From Brevibacterium antiquum (GTDB lineage: Bacteria; Actinomycetota; Actinomycetes; Actinomycetales; Brevibacteriaceae): DNA of 64,000 nucleotides. Position 1 is the first letter of the stretch. The number at the start of each line of letters is the position of its first letter. The notes beneath the pieces were generated by a model. That model had not been told where the DNA came from and did not search any database. It worked only from the letters and a program-made list of their open reading frames with translations. The stretch lies in the NCBI RefSeq assembly GCF_016107655.1, contig NZ_JABASX010000006.1:248001-312000 (forward strand), written 5' to 3'. Made by a program: the position numbers and the translations under genes. Positions 52,160 through 60,920 of the stretch are shown in pieces.

Positions 52160-52525
52160 GGATGACTCCTATTCCGTGAGGCAATTCATCTGCAAATGAG
52201 ACTTCTGCCTCATAATCTACAGTCAGCACGTTCTCGTCCGACACCCGGGTCTGTGAGGAAGCCCGGAAAAGTACTCAGTCAGACATCCTACTTCCTGTGT
52301 GCCATAGCTAACATGCTTATTGTACGAACGTTCGAACAAATTCTACCCGCACAGACCGATTGCGTCCTCATCGTGGCGACTGAAGCGATTGCAGAAGGAG
52401 TGAGAGCGCGCTCAAGAAACGGGCCCTAGAATGGAGCCACCGACCGTGACCGGGCAACGACCGCCCTTGGAAACGGAAGTGACCCGGTGAGTCCGACGCC
52501 CGCATCAACGCTGAAGGAGCGCCTC
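52160..52525. other. Divergent etfB/Lrp control region
   Basis: This 366-nt gap has no supported gene. It holds a 20-bp near-perfect palindrome (52320-52339), TACAAT overlapping it on the minus strand as a possible etfB promoter element, and TAGAAT (52427-52432) as a plus-strand -10 for the Lrp gene. An in-frame GTG at 52487 is an alternative Lrp start. Confidence 0.55.
52320..52339. promoter_or_regulatory. TetR-type palindrome upstream of etfB
   Basis: TTGTACGAACGTTCGAACAA: half sites agree at 9 of 10 positions around GAAC|GTTC. It overlaps a TACAAT box on the etfB strand. The shape matches TetR-family operators; no TetR gene is adjacent, so a distant regulator is likely. Confidence 0.6.
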
Positions 52526-52984
52526 GTGGCATTCGATCTCGACGACATCGACCGCAGCATCATCGCCGCCCTTGTCGACGACTCGCGCCTGAGCGTCCGC
52601 CAGCTGGCTGAGCAGGTGCACATCTCCCGGTCGGCTGCCCACAAGCGCTTCTCGGTTCTCGTCGAGTCCGGGGCGATCAGGAAATTCACCGCCGAGGTGG
52701 ACCGCAGTGCCCTCGGCATGACCGTGACCGCTGTGGTCGTTGTCAAGATCGGCGATCGGCCATGGCCCGAAGTCAGAGACGACCTCGCAGAGTTGCCGTT
52801 CGTCGAGAAGGTTCAGGCCGTCAGCGGTGACATCGATGCCCTGGTGACCGTGAATGCTCCCGACAACACGGCCCTGTCCCAGGTCATCCTGCGCAGAATC
52901 CACGAAGTCCCCGGCGTGGTGTCCTCCCGCTCTCTGCTCATCCTCGATGAGGCGGAAGGACACCGTCCCGGTTCTGGGCACTAA
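52526..52984 (+). CDS. Lrp/AsnC-family regulator, BkdR-like
   Basis: A 152-aa Lrp/AsnC protein: a helix-turn-helix at about 5-55 (DIDRSIIAALVDDSRLSVRQLA, SRSAAHKRFSVLVESG) and an RAM/AsnC ligand domain (TAVVVVKIGD onward). The start is uncertain: GTG at 52526 with AAGGAG upstream fits the family length, while GTG at 52487 would add 13 residues. It lies 136 nt ahead of the branched-chain 2-oxoacid dehydrogenase genes, the classical place for a BkdR-type activator responding to branched-chain amino acids. Confidence 0.87.
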   Translation: MAFDLDDIDRSIIAALVDDSRLSVRQLAEQVHISRSAAHKRFSVLVESGAIRKFTAEVDRSALGMTVTAVVVVKIGDRPWPEVRDDLAELPFVEKVQAVSGDIDALVTVNAPDNTALSQVILRRIHEVPGVVSSRSLLILDEAEGHRPGSGH

Positions 52985-53120
52985 TCGACCCGGGCCAAAC
53001 GTCCCTCCGCTCACGCGGCAACCGAACACTTCGTCCACTCTTCCCAAGACAATCGGCACCCCCGTCCGGACCTGACGGCAGACCCTGGATCGGTGACTCG
53101 GCTCACGCCACCATGGGGCC

Positions 53121-54227
53121 ATGACCATTGACGTTCCCACCTCTCACCGTTCATTGCCCCAGCTGCAGCCAGTCAGCTTCATCGGTGCAGACGGTCAGCC
53201 CACCGATGTTCCCACCGATGGGCTGAGGATCCCGAGCGATCGCACCCTCCTGGGTCTCTACCAGAAGATGGTGCAGGTCCGACGGTTCGAGGCTCAGGTC
53301 ACCCACCTGACCAGGCAGGGGCGACTCGCGACCTACCCGTCCGCCGCCGGCCAGGAAGCCATCGAAGTCGGAGCTACCACCGCACTGGCGCCGGGCGACT
53401 GGCTGTTCCCCACCTATCGCGACTCAGCTTCGCTGCTGACCCGCGGCGTTCCGGTGACGGAGATCCTCTCTGCCTTCCGCGGCGACTGGCACTGCGGATT
53501 CGACCCGAACGAATATCACACCTCACCTGCGGCGACACCTCTTGCCACGCAGACTCTGCACGCGACCGGCTACGCCATGGCCGCCAAGCTCAAGGGCGAA
53601 GACGCCTGCACCCTGACCTTCCTCGGTGACGGCGCCAGCAGTGAGGGTGACACCCACGAGGCTTTCAACTTCGCCTCGGTATGGCAGACCCCGACCGTCT
53701 TCGTGCTGGCGAACAACCAGTATGCGATCTCGACTCCGCTGCGTGAGCAGTCGAATGCGACCATGCTCGCCGACCGCGCCGCCGGGTACGGAATGCCCGG
53801 CCTCCGGGTGGACGGCAATGATATCGCCGCCGTGTTCGCCGCCGTCACGGCAGCCCTCGAACGCGCCCGCAACGGCGAGGGCCCGACCCTCATTGAGTGC
53901 CTGACCTACCGGATGGAGTCGCACACGAACTCCGACGATCCCACGAAGTACCGTGACGCCGAGGAGGTCGAGCATTGGAAGCAGTTCGATCCCATCGATC
54001 GCCTCGAGAAGCACCTGCGCACAGCCGGGGTCCTCGATGACGCGAGCGCGGCAGAGATCACGGCGAGCGCCGAAGAGCTTGCCACCTCCGTCCGTGACGC
54101 CATGAATACCGATGCCGAGGTCGATCCGAGCGAACTCTTCGCCTACGTCTATGCGAACCCGCGTGCGAACCTTGCCACACAGCAGGAGAAGCTCGAGGCC
54201 GAGCTGGCAACGGCGGCGCAGTCATGA
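53121..54227 (+). CDS. Branched-chain 2-oxoacid dehydrogenase E1 alpha subunit
   Basis: A 368-aa ThDP-dependent E1alpha. The cofactor motif runs from GDGASSEGDTHEAFNFA near 171 to the NN pair in VLANNQYAI near 197. YPSAAGQEAIEVGA near 72 and the phosphorylation-loop-like TYRMESHTNSDDPTKYR near 267 are typical of BCKDH/pyruvate dehydrogenase E1alpha. The reaction decarboxylates branched-chain 2-oxoacids and passes the acyl group to E2. It overlaps the E1beta gene (ATGA). Upstream Lrp gene and split alpha/beta form favour the branched-chain enzyme; a PdhA-type pyruvate enzyme cannot be excluded. Confidence 0.9.
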   Translation: MTIDVPTSHRSLPQLQPVSFIGADGQPTDVPTDGLRIPSDRTLLGLYQKMVQVRRFEAQVTHLTRQGRLATYPSAAGQEAIEVGATTALAPGDWLFPTYRDSASLLTRGVPVTEILSAFRGDWHCGFDPNEYHTSPAATPLATQTLHATGYAMAAKLKGEDACTLTFLGDGASSEGDTHEAFNFASVWQTPTVFVLANNQYAISTPLREQSNATMLADRAAGYGMPGLRVDGNDIAAVFAAVTAALERARNGEGPTLIECLTYRMESHTNSDDPTKYRDAEEVEHWKQFDPIDRLEKHLRTAGVLDDASAAEITASAEELATSVRDAMNTDAEVDPSELFAYVYANPRANLATQQEKLEAELATAAQS

Positions 54228-55243
54228 CCGTCACCGCTGCCACCACGGCAGAAGACGTTCCGACGCCAGTTTCGGTGACGATGACGAAGGCGCTCAACCA
54301 GGCTCTGCGCGACAGCCTGAGCGAGGACGAGAACGTCCTGGTCTTCGGTGAGGACGTCGGCCGCCTCGGCGGGGTATTCCGTGTCACCGAGGGCCTGCGG
54401 AAGGAATTCGGTCCCGAACGCGTCTGGGATTCTCCGCTGGCGGAGTCGGGGATCGTCGGCACCGCGATCGGCATGGCGATGGCCGGGATGCGCCCGGTCG
54501 TCGAGATGCAGTTCGATGCCTACGCCTACCCTGCGTTCGAGCAGATCGTGTCCCACGTGGCGAAGATGCGCAACCGCACGAAGGGCAAGGTCAGCCTGCC
54601 GTTGACGATCCGGATTCCCTACGCGGGCGATATCGGCGGCGTCGAGCACCACTCGGATTCGTCCGAGGCCTATTGGTGCTCGACCCCGGGCCTCACCGTC
54701 GTCACCCCCTCGAACCCAGCCGATGCCTATTCCCTGCTGCGCGAATCCATCGCCTCCGAGGATCCGGTGATCTTCATGGAGCCGAAGTCGCGGTACTGGA
54801 TGAAGGACGAGCTCAGCTTGCCCGTGCAGACCGCACCGATGGATCGAGCCCAGGTTGTACGCGTTGGGTCCGACGTGACTCTTCTGGCTTACGGGCCCAC
54901 CGTGCGCACCGCCCTGGCCGCGGCCGAGGAAGGTGCCGAGCACGGACTGTCGATCGAGGTCATCGACCTGCGGTCGCTCTCACCCTTCGACGATGAGACC
55001 GTGTCCGCATCGGTGCGCAAAACGTCCCGTGCCGCGATCATCCATGAGGCCGCCCAGTTCGGAGGCTACGGCGCCGAGGTGGCCGCCCGGGTCACCGAAG
55101 CCAACTTCACCCATCTGTCGGCCCCGATCCTGCGGATCACCGGATTTGATGTGCCCTACCCGTCCCCGAAGCTCGAGGAGTACTTCTTGCCGACCGCCGA
55201 ACGCATTCTCGATGCTCTCGAATCCTGGGACTGGGAGCTGTGA
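54224..55243 (+). CDS. Branched-chain 2-oxoacid dehydrogenase E1 beta subunit
   Basis: A 339-aa transketolase-like E1beta with ALNQALRDSLSEDENVLVFGEDVGRLGGVFR near the N-terminus, PLAESGIVGTAIGMAMAG near 81, RIPYAGDIGGVEHHSDSSEAYW near 127 and the C-terminal domain with VIDLRSLSPFDDETV near 247. Pairs with E1alpha to form the heterotetramer. It shares 1 nt with the E2 start (TGATG). Complete. Confidence 0.93.
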   Translation: MTVTAATTAEDVPTPVSVTMTKALNQALRDSLSEDENVLVFGEDVGRLGGVFRVTEGLRKEFGPERVWDSPLAESGIVGTAIGMAMAGMRPVVEMQFDAYAYPAFEQIVSHVAKMRNRTKGKVSLPLTIRIPYAGDIGGVEHHSDSSEAYWCSTPGLTVVTPSNPADAYSLLRESIASEDPVIFMEPKSRYWMKDELSLPVQTAPMDRAQVVRVGSDVTLLAYGPTVRTALAAAEEGAEHGLSIEVIDLRSLSPFDDETVSASVRKTSRAAIIHEAAQFGGYGAEVAARVTEANFTHLSAPILRITGFDVPYPSPKLEEYFLPTAERILDALESWDWEL

Positions 55244-56784
55244 TGAGTGCCGAGACGAGTGTGTCCGGTGCTGCCGACACTGGGAATTCCGCACGCACGA
55301 CGAGCGCCCGCGATTTCATCCTCCCCGACCTGGGCGAAGGACTGACCGAGGCCGAGCTCATCAGCTGGCTGGTCAATGTCGGCGACGAGGTCCACGTCGA
55401 CCAGATGGTCGTCGAGGTCGAGTCCGCCAAGTCCGTCGTCGAGCTGCCCTGCCCGTTCGCAGGACGCATCGAGGCGCTGCATGCGGCCGCCGGTGACACC
55501 GTATCCGCAGGTCAGGCCCTGCTCTCCGTCGCCGAGGTGGGTGCTGGTTCGAGTGCGAACACGGACTCCAGTGCCCGGCCGAGTGCGGACGTGGACTCCG
55601 GTGCCGGCCCTGTCTCGAGCGAGGCATCAGTTTCGGCGGCAGAGACTGACAGCGGCGGTGCGAACCTCATCGGCTACGGCACGTCCGAGCCCAAAGCACG
55701 GTCGACGAAGCAGCGGTCATTCGGTGCGAAGACCAGCGGCTCACCGGATGCTCACTCTGCTTCGGCGGCGGCCACTCCCCCGGCCTCCGCCCCCGAAGCC
55801 CCAGTTCATACCGCTGCCGAAGCCCCGGCCCACACTGCTGCCGAGCCCGCAGTCGAGCCGATGACTTCTCCGGTTTCCTCCCCCATCGTGCGCAAGCTCG
55901 CGAAGGACAATGGACTCAGTGCCAAACATCTCCAAGGCACCGGCCCTGGCGGCATTGTCACCAGGGCAGATGTGCTCAAAGCCATCGAATCGGGCACGAC
56001 GGCCCCGGTCGCGAACCATGCCGCCCTGGCCAGTGGCGACCATGTCGGCACCACCGCCTCGGCGAGCGTGGACCATTCCGGGGAATCTGCCGACCGCGAC
56101 ACCCGCACTCCGATCACGGGGCTGCGCAAGGTCGTGTCCGAACGACTGACGCGATCACGTCAGGAAATCCCCGAGGCGACCATCTGGCTCGACGTCGACG
56201 CCACCGAACTGCTGAACACGAAACGTACCCTCGAGGCCCGCACCGGAGAGAAGTACTCCCTGCTTTCACTCGTGTCCAGATTCGTCGTCGCCGGGCTGAA
56301 GAAGTTCCCGATCATCAACTCCTCGATCGACACCGAAGCCAACGAGATCGTGACCCACGGTGACATCAACCTGGGCCTGGCCGCGCAGACGCCGCGTGGC
56401 CTCATGGTTCCCGTCGTTCACGGCGCCGATGAGATGAGCCTGCGGCGGCTGCGCGACTCCGTGTCCGAGACCGTCGTCAAAGCGTCGACCGGCAAATTCA
56501 ACACGGCCGAGCTGACTGGCGGCACGTTCACTCTCAACAACTACGGCGTGTTCGGGGTCGACGGCTCTGCGCCGATCATCAACCTGCCGGAGGTCGCGAT
56601 GCTCGGCCTGGGGCGGATCAAGGAACGTCCGTGGGTCGTCGATGGCGAGCTCACTGTGCGCAAGGTGATGTACCTGTCGTTTGTCTTCGACCACCGCGCC
56701 TGCGACGGTGCCGAGCCGAGCCAGTTCCTCACCTTCGTCGCCGACTGCATCGAGAACCCGATCTCCCTGCTGCCGGAGCTGTGA
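55243..56784 (+). CDS. 2-oxoacid dehydrogenase E2 acyltransferase (dihydrolipoamide)
   Basis: A 513-aa E2 with one N-terminal lipoyl domain (about 22-98; lipoyl Lys near 63 in VESAKSVVEL), a long Ala/Pro/Ser linker, an E3-binding domain (SPIVRKLAKDNGLSAKHLQG near 208) and the catalytic acyltransferase domain ending in FVFDHRACDGAEPSQFL with the active His near 484. I use the ATG at 55243, preceded by GGGAG, over the GTG at 55240. No E3 (lipoamide dehydrogenase) gene follows, so E3 must be supplied from elsewhere. Confidence 0.93.
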   Translation: MSAETSVSGAADTGNSARTTSARDFILPDLGEGLTEAELISWLVNVGDEVHVDQMVVEVESAKSVVELPCPFAGRIEALHAAAGDTVSAGQALLSVAEVGAGSSANTDSSARPSADVDSGAGPVSSEASVSAAETDSGGANLIGYGTSEPKARSTKQRSFGAKTSGSPDAHSASAAATPPASAPEAPVHTAAEAPAHTAAEPAVEPMTSPVSSPIVRKLAKDNGLSAKHLQGTGPGGIVTRADVLKAIESGTTAPVANHAALASGDHVGTTASASVDHSGESADRDTRTPITGLRKVVSERLTRSRQEIPEATIWLDVDATELLNTKRTLEARTGEKYSLLSLVSRFVVAGLKKFPIINSSIDTEANEIVTHGDINLGLAAQTPRGLMVPVVHGADEMSLRRLRDSVSETVVKASTGKFNTAELTGGTFTLNNYGVFGVDGSAPIINLPEVAMLGLGRIKERPWVVDGELTVRKVMYLSFVFDHRACDGAEPSQFLTFVADCIENPISLLPEL

Positions 56785-56814
56785 TCGGAGGCACTTCACG
56801 TTAGTGTCCCTGCC

Positions 56815-57045
56815 CGGACCCGTGGTCTTCGATTCTGCCGACCGACTCGGCGGCAGTCGATGTGAGTTCGGGTGGGAACACGGGTTCGTGCCCATCATTC
56901 TCGCCCGTGCATTCCCGTAGCGGCCTCAGCGCGATGATCATCTTCTTCAACGACAGGCCCGTTATTGCCTGCATGAACCTCGCGACTGCCAACGCTGTGA
57001 ACACGGCCGTCAAGTGCGTCTCGAATGCTTCAGGCTGCCGATGAA
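56815..57045 (-). pseudogene. IS1634-type transposase remnant (C-terminal fragment)
   Basis: On the minus strand the frame reads FETHLTAVFTALAVARFM then TGLSLKKMIIALRPLRE. This is the conserved end of IS4/IS1634-group transposases, in which a helix around HL-x-FxAL is followed by SxKK and LRPxR. Only about 70 residues remain; the DDE domain is absent. No inverted repeats were found at its ends. It is a fossil of an insertion event. Confidence 0.65.
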
Positions 57046-57241
57046 AGGTCGGCCGGGAGGAAGTTCCGTCTTCGCATACGGCGCTTGGCCGTTTCGATGG
57101 TACCGTCAAGCTCTCTTGCAACATGCAAATGGTTAGTTTGTTGCTCCTCAACTACTGGAAAGCACGAAGACGTGATGAACGAAGGAGCCGTGCCTCAGAT
57201 GCCAGAGGCAGTCGACGCAGAGCAAGCTAAAGAGGTTGTGC

Positions 57242-57382
57242 ATGTCACGGGTCCGCGATTCGTCACCCCTGCCGAGGCCACCTCGGCGGCGCTACTCTCT
57301 ACTCCTTCTCATCATTCCGGTCGTGGGGTATCTGTTCACGCCGTTCATCGCGAACCCGATCTCACTGCTTTCCGAGCTCTGA
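57242..57382 (+). pseudogene. Chimeric fragment: DUF3311 N-terminus joined to E2 C-terminus
   Basis: A 46-codon frame from ATG at 57242 to TGA at 57380-57382. Its first 37 codons match the start of the intact DUF3311 gene at 60618 (shared PRPPRRRYSLLLLIIPVVGYL, then TPF-AN), and the upstream AGAGGTTGxGC is also shared. Its last nine codons read NPISLLSEL-stop, against NPISLLPEL-stop at the end of the E2 gene at 56784; 12 consecutive bases around GAACCCGATCTC are identical there. It is best explained as a deletion junction between a DUF3311 gene and an E2 gene copy. It could still give a short one-helix peptide. Confidence 0.72.
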
Positions 57383-57413
57383 GGCTGGGCCCAGCTGGTG
57401 CGGCCGCGTCAGG

Positions 57414-59048
<1,635 letters not shown>

Positions 59049-59072
59049 TGCGTTCTCTCCGCTCGTCATGGA

Positions 59073-59160
59073 GCCGGACAGCACGATTGGACCGTCCGGC
59101 GAAAGGCCAGGACGGCGAACGAGAGATCAGGAAGGTCCCGCCGCCGTCAGCGGCGGTCCC
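59073..59160 (-). promoter_or_regulatory. Attenuator-like leader of the ABC-F gene
   Basis: Two hairpins lie between the leader peptide and the ABC-F start. Hairpin A is a 7-bp GC stem CCGCCGC/GCGGCGG around the leader stop codon. Hairpin B at 59073-59100 is GCCGGAC/GTCCGGC with a 14-nt loop. The word GGTCCC, twice on the + strand at 59134 and 59155 flanking hairpin A, can pair with GGACC at 59089-59093 in the loop of B, giving an alternative fold. This suits ribosome-stalling control. Confidence 0.55.
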
Positions 59161-59191
59161 ACAACTTCATCGAAGCAATACCGAGGTACAT
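59147..59191 (-). CDS. 14-aa leader peptide upstream of ABC-F
   Basis: ATG at 59189-59191, 14 codons reading MYLGIASMKLWDRR, stop TGA at 59147-59149. TAGAAT (59199-59204) ends 7 nt before the ATG, the leaderless spacing seen elsewhere in this window, so the mRNA probably begins with this start codon. The last codons (Arg-Arg-stop) form the left arm and loop of the GC hairpin. Such arrangements control several ABC-F and rRNA-methylase genes through antibiotic-induced ribosome stalling. No independent proof of translation. Confidence 0.55.
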   Translation of the reverse strand: MYLGIASMKLWDRR

Positions 59192-59268
59192 GTCACCCAT
59201 TCTATCAAGGACGTCATTGAGTCTCACGCCCGGTGATCAAGCAACATATTATGCTGACGGAGATCCGA

Positions 59269-60417
59269 TCAGGCGCTGCGGAGATATTCTCGCGTGAAGG
59301 GGACCGCGAAGCGGAGTTTGCCGTGGGCAGGAGCCTCGATGACGCCTTTAGCCAAAAGCCTCAGGCGATATACGCTTGCGTTCTTTCCGCTGATCTCCAT
59401 TCGAGCAGCAATATCTTTGAGCGCCGAGTCTTCGGCATCAGCGCTCATGGCCACCATGAATTCGCGCTCCCGCCCGGACAACTGGCTGAATGTTGGCCGA
59501 TGAATCTGTTCAAACATCATTCCGCGCGATGCTTCGACGGCAGCCGTCACATCGGCGTCGGTGATTTCAACTCGGCGTGAAGCTCGCTTCCATGCCTGAT
59601 CACCGATCAGCTGAACCAGGTAGGGATAGCGCCCCGTCGCGTCGGCAGCTTTGTTCAATGCTGCCTCGCTGATACGTTTCCCGTGGTCTTCGATCGGTGC
59701 CAGCAGACCCGTCCGCACCCCACTGTCACTGAGATCTCCAAGTTCGACTCTCGCTGAGCGTCGAAGATAGGTGGAGATGTCATCGTTGACCAAGGAGTTG
59801 ATTGTCTCAGGAAGACCGGCCGCAGCGAAGGCAACCGGAGCTCCCTCGCTGAATGCATAGGCAATTGTGCCGGTCAGCTCTCGCATTTCAGTCAACTGCG
59901 CCTTGTGGACTTCATCCAACGTGATCAGCAATCCGGTCCCGTGTTCGACCAGCAGCATGAGGATCTTGTTCAACTGATGCTCGAAGTCTCGGACAATGGG
60001 GTTGGTGGTTTCGGTCTTAGTCGACACTCCTACACCACCGAATGGCAGATTCACACCTGTCAGTCGCGTCTTGGTGTTTGTGCCGGGGTCCAACTGATCA
60101 ATGACTTCAGGAATCCGCGATTCGGCTATCCGGCGAATGAATCCGGGGGATGCGTCCGAATGCACCGAAATCCATTGCCTCGATGCCGCGACATCACGGA
60201 ACACCTTGAGCATCACACTTTTGCCGACGCCTCTCTGCCCAGTGACAAAAGTTGCGCGGCCTTGAGAACCAGGACCTGAATCGAGAGCATAGGCGAAGTC
60301 GTTGATGAAGGATTGACGATCAGCGAGGACTGGTGGCACGCGCCCAAAGGTCGGCGTGAATGGGGACGGCTGATCCTGATCGTTCGGCAACGGCGGGATG
60401 ACATAGGGAAGCGACAT
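59269..60417 (-). CDS. AAA+ ATPase with C-terminal winged helix (ORC1/STAND-like)
   Basis: A 382-aa P-loop ATPase: Walker A TGQRGVGKSVMLK near 59-71, Walker B LLITLDEVHKA near 163-173, a sensor region, and a C-terminal winged-helix part (FSQLSGREREFMVAMS, then AARMEISGKNASVYRLRLLAKG). This architecture matches bacterial orc1-like/AAA_16 proteins whose roles are mostly unknown. A perfect AGGAGG lies 5 nt before the ATG. The promoter has a 24-bp direct repeat. Lower GC than neighbours hints at a different origin. Function not assigned. Confidence 0.82.
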   Translation of the reverse strand: MSLPYVIPPLPNDQDQPSPFTPTFGRVPPVLADRQSFINDFAYALDSGPGSQGRATFVTGQRGVGKSVMLKVFRDVAASRQWISVHSDASPGFIRRIAESRIPEVIDQLDPGTNTKTRLTGVNLPFGGVGVSTKTETTNPIVRDFEHQLNKILMLLVEHGTGLLITLDEVHKAQLTEMRELTGTIAYAFSEGAPVAFAAAGLPETINSLVNDDISTYLRRSARVELGDLSDSGVRTGLLAPIEDHGKRISEAALNKAADATGRYPYLVQLIGDQAWKRASRRVEITDADVTAAVEASRGMMFEQIHRPTFSQLSGREREFMVAMSADAEDSALKDIAARMEISGKNASVYRLRLLAKGVIEAPAHGKLRFAVPFTREYLRSA

Positions 60418-60441
60418 TTCAGCCTCCTAGAAGGAACATTC

Positions 60442-60494
60442 TTGTATGTCTCTGTATGTCTTGTCAGTCATTGTATGTCTCTGTATGTCTTGTC
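60442..60494. repeat. Two 24-bp direct repeats (four TATGTC iterons) upstream of AAA ATPase
   Basis: A 24-bp unit starting TTGTATGTCTCTGTATGTCT occurs at 60442-60465 and 60471-60494, separated by AGTCA. Within each unit CTGTATGTCT-like words recur every 10 bp, giving four TATGTC iterons in register with the DNA helix. TACAAT on the minus strand inside the first-read unit may be the -10 of the ATPase gene. Likely binding sites for a repressor, perhaps the ATPase's own winged helix. Confidence 0.75.
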
Positions 60495-60617
60495 GCATTC
60501 GCGCCTCGTGACGACTGGCGGATTTCACACTTCGGAACGGCTTCGACCTGCTGCGACTCTCCCCACTAGCCTGGCTCGGTCCGCCCACCGGAGAATTCGA
60601 AGAGGAAGAGGTTGCGC

Positions 60618-60920
60618 ATGTCGGGAGTCCACGATTCACCACCGCCGTCCAGGCCACCTCGGCGGCGGTACTCATTGCTGCTCCTCATCATTCCCGTCGT
60701 GGGCTACCTACTGACGCCCTTCGTCGCGAATTCGATCGAGCCACGCATCTTCGGGATGCCGTTCATCCTCACCTACACGATCGTCGTCACGATCCTCACC
60801 TGGTTCTTCGTGTGGATGGCCGCCCGCGGTGATCGCTACTACCGGCACAACTTGGCCGAACACGTGCCAGCTGATGTCGCCTTCGGTGAGGATTACCCGA
60901 TCGAGGAGGCCGGCAAATGA
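60618..60920 (+). CDS. DUF3311-family small membrane protein, symporter partner
   Basis: A 100-aa protein with an Arg/Pro-rich cytoplasmic start (PPSRPPRRR) and two membrane helices (about 18-36 and 48-68), then a charged tail. DUF3311 proteins are encoded next to sodium:solute symporters and are taken as their small subunits, as in monocarboxylate (MctP-type) carriers. It overlaps the symporter gene by 4 nt (ATGA). AGAGG precedes the ATG. A truncated homologue lies at 57242. Confidence 0.85.
   Translation: MSGVHDSPPPSRPPRRRYSLLLLIIPVVGYLLTPFVANSIEPRIFGMPFILTYTIVVTILTWFFVWMAARGDRYYRHNLAEHVPADVAFGEDYPIEEAGK

Larger units (their letters stand above)
56785..57413. other. Rearrangement scar between E2 and ABC-F genes
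   Basis: This 629-nt gap holds no intact gene, but two remnants: a transposase C-terminal fragment on the minus strand (about 56815-57045) and a chimeric fragment on the plus strand (57242-57382). It is a site of past insertion and deletion. GC content dips around 57100-57180 (TGCAAATGGTTAGTTTGTTG), consistent with foreign DNA. Confidence 0.7.

Noticed and set aside
60442..60494. CRISPR-like repeat
   Set aside because: Only two repeats with a 5-nt spacer and internal 10-bp periodicity; no spacers of 30-40 nt and no cas genes.
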